Below are positions 8,960 to 17,171 of a stretch of DNA of 64,000 nt, piece by piece. Numbering within the stretch: the stretch's first letter is position 1; every line of letters begins with the position of its first letter. The notes beneath the pieces are model-generated. The model saw only the letters and a program-made list of their open reading frames with translations. It searched no databases and was not told the origin of the DNA. The translations under genes and the position numbers were made by a program. Source of the DNA: Olsenella sp. (GTDB taxonomy: Bacteria > Actinomycetota > Coriobacteriia > Coriobacteriales > Atopobiaceae); NCBI GenBank assembly GCA_022648325.1, contig JALCMG010000001.1, positions 124,001 to 188,000 on the forward strand, read 5' to 3'.

Positions 8960-10471
8960 CTACCTCCCCATCTCGTCGAGCGCCCTGCGGTCGATCTTGC
9001 CGTTCTTGGTGAGCGGCATCTGGTCCACGCGACGCACGTGGTTGGGCTCCATGTAGGGCGGGAGCGCCACGGCAAGCGCGTCTGCCAAGCCCTTCTCGTC
9101 AAGCGTACCAACATAGTACAGGCGGATGCGCTTGCGGCGCTGATCATAGGTGCAGCAGGCACGCTCGACGCCGTCGGTGGCCTGGGCAGCCGCCTCGATG
9201 TCGCCTAGCTCGATGCGCTGGCCCATGTGCTTGATCTGGAAGTCCTTGCGCGACGAGTACACCAGGTTGCCGTCCTGGTCGTACGTCGCCAGGTCACCGG
9301 TTCGGTAAATGGGCTCGAGCCAGCGGTCGTTGAGCGGGTTCTGGGTGAACGCGGCGGCGGTGCGCTCGGCGTCTCCCAGGTAGCCAAGGCCCAGCGCCGT
9401 GCCCGAGACGCAGACCTCGCCCTCGACGCCTGCCCCGGTGACCTCGTGGTCGTTCTCGTCCAGAAGAAAGACGCGCTCGTTGGGGAAGGCCTTGCCCATG
9501 GGGATGACCTCGTGCTTGCCAAACTCGCGCTCCACCACGTAGTACGTGCAGTTGCACGTAATCTCGGTGGGGCCATAGAGGTTCACGTAGGTAGCTTGGG
9601 GCAGGTAGCGACGCCACACGGCCAGCTGCTTGGGCGGCATGACCTCACCCGAGAAGAGCACTCGGCGCACCGTGGTGGGCACGCGGTAGTCGAAGCCGTT
9701 CATGATCGAGACAAAGCACATCGCCGAGACCGCCCAGGTGAGCGAGGTGACCTGGTTATCGGCAAGGTAGTCCATGAGCTTAGTGGGCTGGGTGAAGTAC
9801 TCTCGCGGAATGAGCTGCAGTCGGGCGCCACAGCGCAGCGCCGAGTAGATGTCTTTCACCGAGACGTCGAAGTCGAAGGGCGCCTGGTTGGCAATCACGT
9901 CACTCTCGTCGATGCCAAAGAGCTGGTCAAACACGGGGATAAAGTCGATGACCGAACGGTGCGAGACAACCACACCCTTGGGCGTGCCCGTACTGCCGCT
10001 CGTGAAGTTACAGTAGAGCGGGTCCACATCAAAGGCCTGGGCGCACCTGCGTGCGAGAAGGTCCTCGTCGACGGGGCCGCCCACGATGTCCTCGATGCGC
10101 GCAACCTCGACGCCCATGGAGCCGAGAAGCTCTTGGGCACGTGCGGCGTTCGCGGCATCTGTGAGGACGCACGATGGCGCCAACGCGTCTACGATGGCAT
10201 GGACGCGGCCCTCGGGCTGACGGACGTCGATCACCGAGTAGAACCCACCCGCGTAGACGGCTCCGAGCATACAGGCGAGGGCGCCACAGCTCTTCTCGAG
10301 GTAGAGGGCAACTGCCTGGCGGGGCTGGGTGCGCGCGGCGAGCCAGGTTCCGGCAGCCTGTGCCTCTCGGCGCAGCTCGCCGTAGGTGAGGCTCGAGTCC
10401 GGATCGGCAACGGCCACGCGCTCCGGCGTCGCCACTGCCGTAGCCTCAAGCCACTCGATTACATTTCTCAT
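8960..10471 (-). CDS. Amino-acid adenylating ligase (DltA-like A domain)
   Basis: The ATG at 10471 has GGGAGG 8 bases upstream and is preferred over a TTG at 10492. The 503-residue stand-alone adenylation domain shows core motif A3 (TSGSTGTPKG, about 157-166), A4 with an Asp in FDFDVSVKDIYSAL (about 202), A5 NLYGPTE, A7 YRTGDLA, A8 with KHMGQRIELGDIE and the A10 lysine in PLTKNGKIDRRAL. The A4 Asp is the residue that holds the substrate amino group in DltA and NRPS domains, so the substrate is an amino acid and not a fatty acid. It should activate this amino acid with ATP and load it on the adjacent carrier protein. Whether the substrate is D-alanine is open: the PLP enzyme next door, overlapping its stop, points to another amino acid. 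Confidence 0.9.
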   Translation of the reverse strand: MRNVIEWLEATAVATPERVAVADPDSSLTYGELRREAQAAGTWLAARTQPRQAVALYLEKSCGALACMLGAVYAGGFYSVIDVRQPEGRVHAIVDALAPSCVLTDAANAARAQELLGSMGVEVARIEDIVGGPVDEDLLARRCAQAFDVDPLYCNFTSGSTGTPKGVVVSHRSVIDFIPVFDQLFGIDESDVIANQAPFDFDVSVKDIYSALRCGARLQLIPREYFTQPTKLMDYLADNQVTSLTWAVSAMCFVSIMNGFDYRVPTTVRRVLFSGEVMPPKQLAVWRRYLPQATYVNLYGPTEITCNCTYYVVEREFGKHEVIPMGKAFPNERVFLLDENDHEVTGAGVEGEVCVSGTALGLGYLGDAERTAAAFTQNPLNDRWLEPIYRTGDLATYDQDGNLVYSSRKDFQIKHMGQRIELGDIEAAAQATDGVERACCTYDQRRKRIRLYYVGTLDEKGLADALAVALPPYMEPNHVRRVDQMPLTKNGKIDRRALDEMGR

Positions 10472-10497
10472 GTCCGCTTCCTCCCTGGTCAAGGTTG

Positions 10498-11907
10498 CTA
10501 GCCCGAAATGTCCTGAATGCAGTAGCGCTCGTAGCCCACGGTTGTACCCGCCCTTCGCACGCAGACCTCAACCTGCGAGGACCCCTCGGGAAGTTGGCCG
10601 TCTGGGATTGTGCAGGTGTCGCTTGCGCCCCAGTCCTGGATGGTGGTCGTGGTACCGTCTTCCGCCACCAGCGAGAAGCGGTATTCCACCTGCACGCTTG
10701 ATCCCGTGTAGGCGGTGGCCATCACGACGGTCCCGTTGTCCTCCTGGGACACGGTAGATATGACCGCAGAGATGCTGTCAACCGAGGCAAGGTAGTCGTC
10801 CCAGTGGTCGTAGGAGTACGTGAGGTTCGCGGTCGAACCACCAGCGTCCAACGTCTGGAGAGCCTGGGCAAACGCACGCGAGAAGCGAGCGGCGCCGTCG
10901 TGGTTCAGGTGCTCGCCGTCGTAGAAGTCGACGTCACGTGGCTCCCACCAGCCACCTTTTGCCATATTGGCATCGATGAAGGTGCCGCCGCCCTGCTCGA
11001 CCACCTGTTGGAGACGCGACATCTGCTCTGGGTACTTCTCGCCGTAGGCAAGGACGTTGAAGGCGGGCCGCGGAGTCACCACCACCACGAGCTGGACGCC
11101 GTTCTCGCGGCAAAGGTCGCAGATGTTCTGGATCCAATCGAGACCCTGCTGGTCGAAGTCGGCCGGACCCTCTTCCGTCACCGAGAGGCGATCACGCGCG
11201 GTGGAGTAGTCGAGCACGCCGTCGTAGTTGCCGTAACCACGACCGTAGTAGGTCCAGCCGTCCATGACGCGCGCGGCGGCCTCAACTGGGCTCGTGCCAC
11301 TAATACGGTCGTGGAAGTTGGTGGCAATGTGCTCGGCGTCAAGCTCCACGTGGTTGTACCCCCAAGGGAAGAGGGCGCAAATAGAGTCTGCCCCATCAAA
11401 GAACGAGGAGCTGGTGAGGAGCTTCCAGTAGTCGGCCGCCGCCCTGGGCAGGGACTCGCCCTCCATCTTGGCGCGGGCGAAGGCCACGTGGGAGCCAGGC
11501 CACTTGACCGTCGAGATCGACTCGTAGTCAACCGCAAGAATCACGCGGCGCACGTGGTGGTCCTCGATGGCCTGTCTGGCCGCAGTGTAGGAGTCATCCA
11601 ACTCCTGCGCGGGCGTGGCCATGTTGAAGGTGGTGGCGCCCAAGGTCGCATCGAGGACCGCAGGGTCGAAGGAGCGCTGACCGGTTGAGGATCCCACGAC
11701 TACGGTATCGATGTTCTCGCTTGCAGCGCTGCGATACTCGTCCCACATCACGTTTGCCAGCGAGCTGTAAAGCTCGAAGCCCAGGTTGATAATGACATTT
11801 GCGGCGACGATAAGGACAACGATAATGAAGACCTCAAGCGCGCGGCGCCGCCCATGGCGAGGGGCGCGTCCCCTAGCCTTGTTGTCCTTCTCGCTAGAAG
11901 TTCGCAT
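10498..11907 (-). CDS. SGNH/DltD-like membrane-anchored acyltransferase partner, paralogue 3
   Basis: The ATG at 11907 overlaps the upstream MBOAT gene by 14 bases, exactly as in paralogue 2, and is taken as the start for the same reason. The protein has a basic cytosolic start, one membrane helix (about 24-47), the SGNH block GSSTGQRSFDP, the DGEHLN catalytic pair and the C-terminal beta domain (VQVEYRFSLVAEDG). It pairs with MBOAT copy 2 as paralogue 2 pairs with copy 1, so the whole MBOAT-SGNH module has been duplicated around the ligase, PLP enzyme and carrier genes. The stop is 27 bases before the ligase start, so it is cotranscribed. Confidence 0.86.
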   Translation of the reverse strand: MRTSSEKDNKARGRAPRHGRRRALEVFIIVVLIVAANVIINLGFELYSSLANVMWDEYRSAASENIDTVVVGSSTGQRSFDPAVLDATLGATTFNMATPAQELDDSYTAARQAIEDHHVRRVILAVDYESISTVKWPGSHVAFARAKMEGESLPRAAADYWKLLTSSSFFDGADSICALFPWGYNHVELDAEHIATNFHDRISGTSPVEAAARVMDGWTYYGRGYGNYDGVLDYSTARDRLSVTEEGPADFDQQGLDWIQNICDLCRENGVQLVVVVTPRPAFNVLAYGEKYPEQMSRLQQVVEQGGGTFIDANMAKGGWWEPRDVDFYDGEHLNHDGAARFSRAFAQALQTLDAGGSTANLTYSYDHWDDYLASVDSISAVISTVSQEDNGTVVMATAYTGSSVQVEYRFSLVAEDGTTTTIQDWGASDTCTIPDGQLPEGSSQVEVCVRRAGTTVGYERYCIQDISG

Positions 11908-13477
11908 ACATGAACCCCCCGGCAACGTTCTGGGTGAGGAAGCTCGTGATCACGATGAGGCTGAGCACGAGGAAGTAAAGAGCTGCCCGGGCGACGCAGT
12001 TCCAGCCGAGGATGCGCCCGCCCACATCCACGCCGCGCTCCTGCGCGAGGCTCACGGCAAAGACAAGGAGGCAGGCAAGTGCAGCAAACACGAGGAACTG
12101 CAGGTTGAGAGCAGTGATGCCATCCTCATGCAGCGTTAGGAAGAAGGCCCCGGGATTGAAGTTGGTGAACGTGTTGCGCAGGCAGAGGAGGCTGTCGCCG
12201 AAGCCGTAGATGCGGTCGAAGTACCAGCCCACGTTGACCACGAGGAAGGTGCGGGCCACGCAGAGGGCGCGGTGGGCGCGGGAGGACTCGTCCACGCGCA
12301 GGGCGGCGTTCGCCCTGCTGAACGCGGGGGCGAGGAGGTCGGCCAGCGCGATCACCAGGCCGTTGTAGAGGCCCCAGGCCACGTAGTGGGGCTCCGCGCC
12401 GTGCCAGAGGCCGACGATGAGGAACACGAGGAGGTTCGCCACGCAGGCGGGGAGCGTCCGGCCCAGGTGCTCGCCCAGGCGCGAGGCCCGGGCGCCGAGG
12501 GCGCGCATGGGGCGCGAGACCGCGAACGGGAAGAACACGTAGTCGCGCATCCAGGCGCCGAGCGTGATGTGCCAGCGGCGCCAGAAGTCCGCCAGCGAGA
12601 CGGAGAAGTAGGGCCTGCGGAAGTTCTCGGCCATGCGCACGCCGAAGAGCGAGGAGGCCGCCTCCACCATGTCGATGCCGCCGGAGAAGTCGCCGTACTG
12701 CTGGGCCGAGTAGAGGAGTATGCCGAAGGCGACCACGCTGCCGGGGATGCCGGGGGTGACGTTGGAGAAGATCTGGTCAATGGTGCCGACGAGCATGTTG
12801 GCAATGGCGTACTTCTTGAGCGCACCGTAGCCAAAGCGGAGAAGCGACCGGCGCACGGGCACGCCCTTGGCAGAGTGTCCCTCGAGGAGCTGCGGCCCGA
12901 GGTCGGCGTACCGGTTGATGGGCCCCTGGATGACCTGCGGGAACCAGCAGACGAAGAGCAGGTGCTTGAGTGGGTTGCGCTGCGGCTCGAAGCGGCCGTT
13001 GTAGGCGTCCACCAGGTAGGAGGCCGCCTGGAAGGTGTAGAAGGAGACGCCGAGGGGCAGGAGCAGCCCCAGGCTCGAGGGCGAGGCCGCGAGCCCCACC
13101 TCGTAGAGCAGCACGTTCCAGTACTTGAGGTAGGCCAGCATCCCGAAGCAGGCCGCGAGCGAGGCCACCAGCACCGCGCGGCGGCGCCTCGCCCAGGCGG
13201 CCTTCGCGGCCCTCCTCGCGGCGCGGTCCGGGGCCGCGGCGCGCTCGGCCCGGCACGCCGCGTCCATGCGGGCGAGCCCGAGCGGGGCCGCCCAGGTGAT
13301 CGCGGCGCAGGCCAGCATGTAGGCGAGCGTCTGCCACCTCCCCGCCAGGCAGTAGAAGGCGAGGCTCGCGGCGAGGAGGACCAGCCAGGCATTTTTTCGT
13401 GCAATATGGCCCACCACGTGGTAAGCAGCAAGGGCCGTCACAAGAAACAGCAGGAAATGCAATGAGAACAGTTCCAA
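11894..13477 (-). CDS. MBOAT-family O-acyltransferase (DltB-like), copy 2; first gene of the Dlt-like operon
   Basis: This 527-residue protein is the same length as copy 1 and starts at a TTG with GGGAG 8 bases upstream. It carries the same FWRRWHITLGAW block and catalytic LWHGAEP His. The DNA from 12158 to 13387 matches 6109-7338 of copy 1 with no difference that I could see, and smaller shared blocks lie near the 3' end (11896-11947). Between these blocks the two copies differ clearly, in a 45-residue periplasmic or loop segment (about 438-480) and in the first 30 residues. If the divergent segments set acceptor or partner choice, the two copies may serve different SGNH partners with the same donor carrier. 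It heads the operon. Confidence 0.93.
   Translation of the reverse strand: MELFSLHFLLFLVTALAAYHVVGHIARKNAWLVLLAASLAFYCLAGRWQTLAYMLACAAITWAAPLGLARMDAACRAERAAAPDRAARRAAKAAWARRRRAVLVASLAACFGMLAYLKYWNVLLYEVGLAASPSSLGLLLPLGVSFYTFQAASYLVDAYNGRFEPQRNPLKHLLFVCWFPQVIQGPINRYADLGPQLLEGHSAKGVPVRRSLLRFGYGALKKYAIANMLVGTIDQIFSNVTPGIPGSVVAFGILLYSAQQYGDFSGGIDMVEAASSLFGVRMAENFRRPYFSVSLADFWRRWHITLGAWMRDYVFFPFAVSRPMRALGARASRLGEHLGRTLPACVANLLVFLIVGLWHGAEPHYVAWGLYNGLVIALADLLAPAFSRANAALRVDESSRAHRALCVARTFLVVNVGWYFDRIYGFGDSLLCLRNTFTNFNPGAFFLTLHEDGITALNLQFLVFAALACLLVFAVSLAQERGVDVGGRILGWNCVARAALYFLVLSLIVITSFLTQNVAGGFMYANF
12158..13387. repeat. 1,230-bp repeat, copy B (core of MBOAT copy 2)
   Basis: Partner of the block at 6109-7338, in the same orientation. 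Recombination between the copies would delete the ligase, PLP enzyme, carrier protein and one SGNH gene, leaving one chimeric MBOAT. Confidence 0.9.
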
Positions 13478-14087
13478 AACGCAGTCTCCCGGCTTTCGGT
13501 ACCCTTTGTTCGTTGGCAGATGCGTTCACTGTATCCAACTGTTGCCAAGCCACCGGATATCCGACATAAGAAACACGAAACGCGACCAAATCCGTGCGGG
13601 CGGGCGTCTCGCGCGCAACCCGGACGCACGCCCGAAGCCGCATTACCGCAGGGATTACGTACGAAAGGGCCTCTCGGGCGCCGTTTTGTCGCCGGAACGA
13701 ACGTGTTAGCAGGGCCGCACCGCGTGCAGAGCATTTCTCTCCGCATCGCTCAGATTATTGCGCGTTTTTCCGTACAATTTCGGTATTTGACCAGTTGACA
13801 CTGTTTGATACCAGCATTTTCGTTCAATAATTGCCTACCGAGCCGCATCGGGAGACACCGGGACACGCCGGAGCGTACCGGGACGCGCCGAGCCGCATCG
13901 GGACGTGCGGGGACGTGCCGGGACACGCCAAGAAGTTTGCGTGCCAGAAGCTCTGAGAAGCTACAGGCACACCGAGAAGAAACTCCAGGTACGCCGAGAA
14001 AGACCAGATGGCCTTATCATTAGCCTTGGAAACACGAACAGAACCATGAACTCCAGCCGCAACCCCACCAGCAGCAGGGAGGGCAAC
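13478..14087. other. Long divergent regulatory region with GGGAC-rich repeats
   Basis: About 610 bases between the Dlt-like operon and the ATP-grasp gene hold no convincing gene, although frames are open by GC bias. An AT-richer stretch at about 13752-13835 contains TTGACC and TTGACA hexamers and an AATAAT (13825-13830) that could serve the plus strand, but spacings are poor, so I do not call a promoter firmly. Direct repeats start at 13838 (see separate entry). Confidence 0.5.
13838..13929. repeat. Imperfect direct repeats rich in CGGGAC
   Basis: The 14-base string CGAGCCGCATCGGG occurs at 13839-13852 and again at 13889-13902, 50 bases apart, and CGGGAC-type hexamers recur between and after them. 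The block lies about 160 bases upstream of the ATP-grasp start. It may be a decayed tandem repeat or a protein-binding region. Confidence 0.6.
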
Positions 14088-15347
14088 ATGAACTTCGTCT
14101 TCATCTCGCCTCAGTTCCCCGAGACCTACTGGCTGTGGTGCGACCGCCTGCGCTCGTGCGGCGCCTCGGTCTACGGCATTGGCGACACCCCTGCGGAGGC
14201 AATCTCGTCGGAGCTGCACCGCGCGCTCGACGAGTACGTTCAAGTTGATTCCCTTGAGAACTACGACCAGGTGTTTCGCGCCGTCGCGTACCTCTCCTGG
14301 AAGCACGGGCACATGGACTGGGTCGAGTCGATGAACGAGCACTGGCTGCCACTGGATGCCCGGCTTCGCGACGACTTCCACGTCACCACCGGCGCCAGCC
14401 TGGCGACCATTGACCAATGGCAGTCAAAGGCCCAGATGAAGCCGCTCTACGCAGCGGGAAACGTCCCCACCGCCAGGCAGGTTCGCGTCGGCTCGCTCGA
14501 TGACGCTCGCCGCGCCGTGTGGGAGTGGGGCGGGTTTCCGGCCTTCGCCAAGCCTGAATACGGCGTGGGCGCCGGAGGCGCCATGCGCATCGAGAACGAC
14601 GACCAGCTCAGAGGCCTTGTCGGCCGCTGCTCGTGGCAGGGGGCGGAGTCCTACGTGCTCGAGGAGTTTGTCCCCGCCAGCGGCATCGCCGCCTACGATG
14701 CGATCATTGACCCCTGGGGCAAGCCGATCTTCGAGAATCAGGAGGAGTTCCCGCCATCGATGTCCGACGTCGCGCGGCAGGGCCTTGACCTCTCGTACTA
14801 CTGCTGCCCCGGCATCGACCCCCGCCTGCGCGACCTGGGCCACGCTGCAGTGCACGCCTTTGGGATTCGGGCACGCTTCGTCCACCTTGAGTTCTTCCGT
14901 CTCGCCGAGGACCGCGAGGGCCTGGGGCACGCGGGCGATTACGTGGGCCTTGAGGTCAACTGCCGCCCAGCCGGCGGCTACACGCCAGACATGATGAACT
15001 TCGCACACTCCACCGACGTCTACCGCATCTGGGCCGAGATGGTCTGCTTTGGCGAGCGTCGCCTGCACGACGCGCACGACAACTGGTTCGCCGTGTACGC
15101 CGGCCGGCGAGACAACCACAGTTACGTGCACAGCCACCGCGAGATACTTTCGCGCTGGGGCGGAAGCATCATGATGGAGAGGCGCGTGCCTGGGGTTCTC
15201 TCAGATGACATGGGCAACCACATGTACGTTGCGCGCGTGCGCACCGAGGCGGCGCGCGAGGAATTCATCGCTTTCGTGCAGGAGCGCGCGCCCGAGGGCT
15301 TCTCGGAGGCAAACGCTGGCGAGAACAACGATGCACAGGAAGGGTAG
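14088..15347 (+). CDS. ATP-grasp domain carboxylate-amine ligase-like protein
   Basis: I start at the ATG at 14088, which follows AGGGAGGGC; the open frame further upstream has no ribosome site and no sensible sequence. The 419-residue protein has an N-terminal Rossmann-like part (FVFISPQFPETYW) and a central ATP-grasp domain: the nucleotide-binding lysine in FAKPEYGVGAGG, a YVLEEFV strand, and the metal-binding GLEVNCRPAGGY loop. Relatives join a carboxylate to an amine through an acylphosphate. The substrate is unknown. It is divergent from the Dlt-like operon and is followed 10 bases later by a GNAT gene, so the pair could modify an amino acid or peptide; a link with the operon is only a proximity argument. 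Confidence 0.82.
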   Translation: MNFVFISPQFPETYWLWCDRLRSCGASVYGIGDTPAEAISSELHRALDEYVQVDSLENYDQVFRAVAYLSWKHGHMDWVESMNEHWLPLDARLRDDFHVTTGASLATIDQWQSKAQMKPLYAAGNVPTARQVRVGSLDDARRAVWEWGGFPAFAKPEYGVGAGGAMRIENDDQLRGLVGRCSWQGAESYVLEEFVPASGIAAYDAIIDPWGKPIFENQEEFPPSMSDVARQGLDLSYYCCPGIDPRLRDLGHAAVHAFGIRARFVHLEFFRLAEDREGLGHAGDYVGLEVNCRPAGGYTPDMMNFAHSTDVYRIWAEMVCFGERRLHDAHDNWFAVYAGRRDNHSYVHSHREILSRWGGSIMMERRVPGVLSDDMGNHMYVARVRTEAAREEFIAFVQERAPEGFSEANAGENNDAQEG

Positions 15348-15357
15348 GGCCACATAC

Positions 15358-15837
15358 ATGCAGGTGAGAAGGGCCACAGACGCCGACGTCCCGGGAATCG
15401 ACAACTGCCTCTCGCAAGTGCTCGAGGTGCATGCCAAGGGGCGTCCAGACCTCTTTCGCTCCGGGACGCGCAAGTACACCGACGACGAGCTGCGCCAGAT
15501 CATCGCGGATGACGAGAGGCCCGTCTTTGTCGCCGTAGACGAGGACGCCGCCCCCGGCGAGATACTTGGCTATGGCTTCTGCATCGTGGAGGACCACGCG
15601 CACTCCAACAACCTGCAGCCCATCCGAACCCTCTACATCGACGACATCTGCGTGGATGAAGCGGCACGCGGACACGGCGTGGCGACCGCCGTATACCAGC
15701 ACATCATTGCCTTTGCACGCGAGGGCGGCTTCCACAACGTGACCCTCAACGTGTGGGAGTGCAACCCCGGCGCACGCAAGTTCTACGAGGCGATGGGCAT
15801 GGGCGTGCAGAAGACCTGCATGGAGCAGGTGCTGTAG
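15358..15837 (+). CDS. GNAT-family N-acetyltransferase
   Basis: This 159-residue protein begins at the ATG at 15358, 10 bases after the ATP-grasp stop, and is probably cotranscribed with it. The GNAT fold is visible: the beta4 strand TLYIDDICVDEAARGHGVAT holds the acetyl-CoA pyrophosphate loop (R/Q-x-x-G-x-G/A form ARGHGVA), and the C-terminal NPGARKFYEAMGM helix is typical of the family. The substrate is not known; relatives acetylate small amines or protein N-termini. The ribosome site is weak (GGGTAGGG about 10 bases upstream). Confidence 0.85.
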   Translation: MQVRRATDADVPGIDNCLSQVLEVHAKGRPDLFRSGTRKYTDDELRQIIADDERPVFVAVDEDAAPGEILGYGFCIVEDHAHSNNLQPIRTLYIDDICVDEAARGHGVATAVYQHIIAFAREGGFHNVTLNVWECNPGARKFYEAMGMGVQKTCMEQVL

Positions 15838-15864
15838 CGGCGGGCGACAGCCGGACGCGCGACC

Positions 15865-16578
15865 CTAGTGCACCACCGGGCCGGCCCAGGCAAAGTTCTC
15901 CGTACCGGCGCCAAGCTCAAAGTGAAGCTTCACGATGCCAAGGTCAACGCGGGCGCAGGGGCCACCGTTGGTGCTCAACGCAACAAGCGGAAGCCCGTTG
16001 GCATTCGTTTTTCTCGTCATCTGCACCCAGAAGGTCTGCTGGTTCATGGCCGTCGGGGTGAGCAGTGCATAGCGCACGCCTCGCGCAAACCACTCGGGCA
16101 CGTTGTTCACCGGCCGGGACACCTGCGCGATCGTCCGCGAACGGTGCGCCTCGCCCTGCGTGGTGCCGTGGCCAAGCGCAATGATTGCCACGAGCTTGTC
16201 CTTCTGGGCGAGCGTTTGGCGCACGGCGCGACGCTTGGCGGTGCCGGCGACCCAGCAGCTGTTGAGGCCAAGTCGCTGCGCCTCGAGCACGACCTTCTCG
16301 GCAAAGTAGCCCGCGCGCATGTCCAGGTTGTTGCTCTCGTGGCCAGCCACCACCAGGTAGTTGTTGGCGTTGACAAAGCCCGCTCGACGGGCGAGCGTGC
16401 TCGAGAACACCTCGGGGTCGTCGTACGCCAGCCGCATGTGAAGCGCCCCGTCAGCGTTTGCCGCGGCAACGGCCTCCTCAAGCGCCGCACGTTCCTCGGC
16501 CGAGATGGGCTCCTCGGTGTAGCGCCTGACGGCATGCCGCGACTCCACGGCCTCGTCGATGCTCATGCGATAATCCAT
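15865..16578 (-). CDS. Nitroreductase-family FMN oxidoreductase
   Basis: The ATG at 16578 with AAAGGGTGAC upstream gives a 237-residue protein that starts in the usual way for the family (MSIDEAVESRHAVRRYTEEPIS, the Arg-rich FMN phosphate-binding segment). Further family features are the GLNSCWVAG segment and a central domain expected to build the dimer and FMN pocket. Members reduce nitro compounds, quinones or flavins with NAD(P)H. The last 70 residues are less conserved. It converges on the GNAT gene with a 27-base gap. Confidence 0.86.
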   Translation of the reverse strand: MDYRMSIDEAVESRHAVRRYTEEPISAEERAALEEAVAAANADGALHMRLAYDDPEVFSSTLARRAGFVNANNYLVVAGHESNNLDMRAGYFAEKVVLEAQRLGLNSCWVAGTAKRRAVRQTLAQKDKLVAIIALGHGTTQGEAHRSRTIAQVSRPVNNVPEWFARGVRYALLTPTAMNQQTFWVQMTRKTNANGLPLVALSTNGGPCARVDLGIVKLHFELGAGTENFAWAGPVVH

Positions 16579-16814
16579 CTCGTCACCCTTTCGATTGGAT
16601 TCAGTACGCCCCATAGTAGCGTTCCCGTTGGCGACGTCTCTTGTCGGAGCCGCCCGGTGCGCCGGAATTACGCACGGGGTTGGGGTCATCCTTGCCCAGG
16701 ACAAAATTAGATTGTGTGCAATTTATTTTTCTCGCCTGCGCGCGTAACCATCGAATGTGCCGCATCTACACTAGGCGACGAGAAAGAATTGCTACGCCAG
16801 CGATAGGAGTTACC
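16579..16814. other. Divergent promoter region, nitroreductase and DUF1304 genes
   Basis: A 236-base spacer without a gene. An AT-rich stretch around 16700-16735 is the likely promoter area. No operator palindrome was recognised. Confidence 0.4.
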
Positions 16815-17171
16815 ATGTCCATCATCACCACTGTCCTCGCCGTACTGGTTACGGCGGAGTTCCTCTTCATCTTCTACCTTGAGACCGTCGCGACCACCTC
16901 GGCACGCACGGCGCAGACATTCAACATGACTGTCGACGAGCTGTCGCGTCCCTCCGTGAGCACACTCTTCAAGAACCAGGGCGTTTACAACGGCATCCTT
17001 GCGGTTCTGCTGCTTGTTGCCGCGCTGGCCATCCCCAGCAAGGCGGCGGTGATTGCCCTAAGCGCGTCGATGTTTGCCGTCGCCGCGTACGGAGCCGCCA
17101 CCAGCGACCCCAAGATCATCTTCAAGCAGGGCTTTCTGCCTGCGATTCTCCTGGTGAGCTGCCTTATCTAG
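16815..17171 (+). CDS. DUF1304 family small membrane protein
   Basis: The ATG at 16815 follows ATAGGAGTTACC, an ideal ribosome site. The 118-residue protein has four hydrophobic segments (about 4-24, 52-70, 73-92, 98-117) and the DUF1304 pattern with an early Glu in a helix (TAEFLFIFYLETV) and the NQGVYNG loop. The family is widespread and its function is not known. It stands alone and its end overlaps the end of the convergent CPBP protease gene by 8 bases. Confidence 0.88.
   Translation: MSIITTVLAVLVTAEFLFIFYLETVATTSARTAQTFNMTVDELSRPSVSTLFKNQGVYNGILAVLLLVAALAIPSKAAVIALSASMFAVAAYGAATSDPKIIFKQGFLPAILLVSCLI

Noticed and set aside
13905-14087. Upstream extension of the ATP-grasp gene
   Set aside because: The frame is open, but residues are Arg-rich and unlike the family, and the ribosome site sits directly before 14088.
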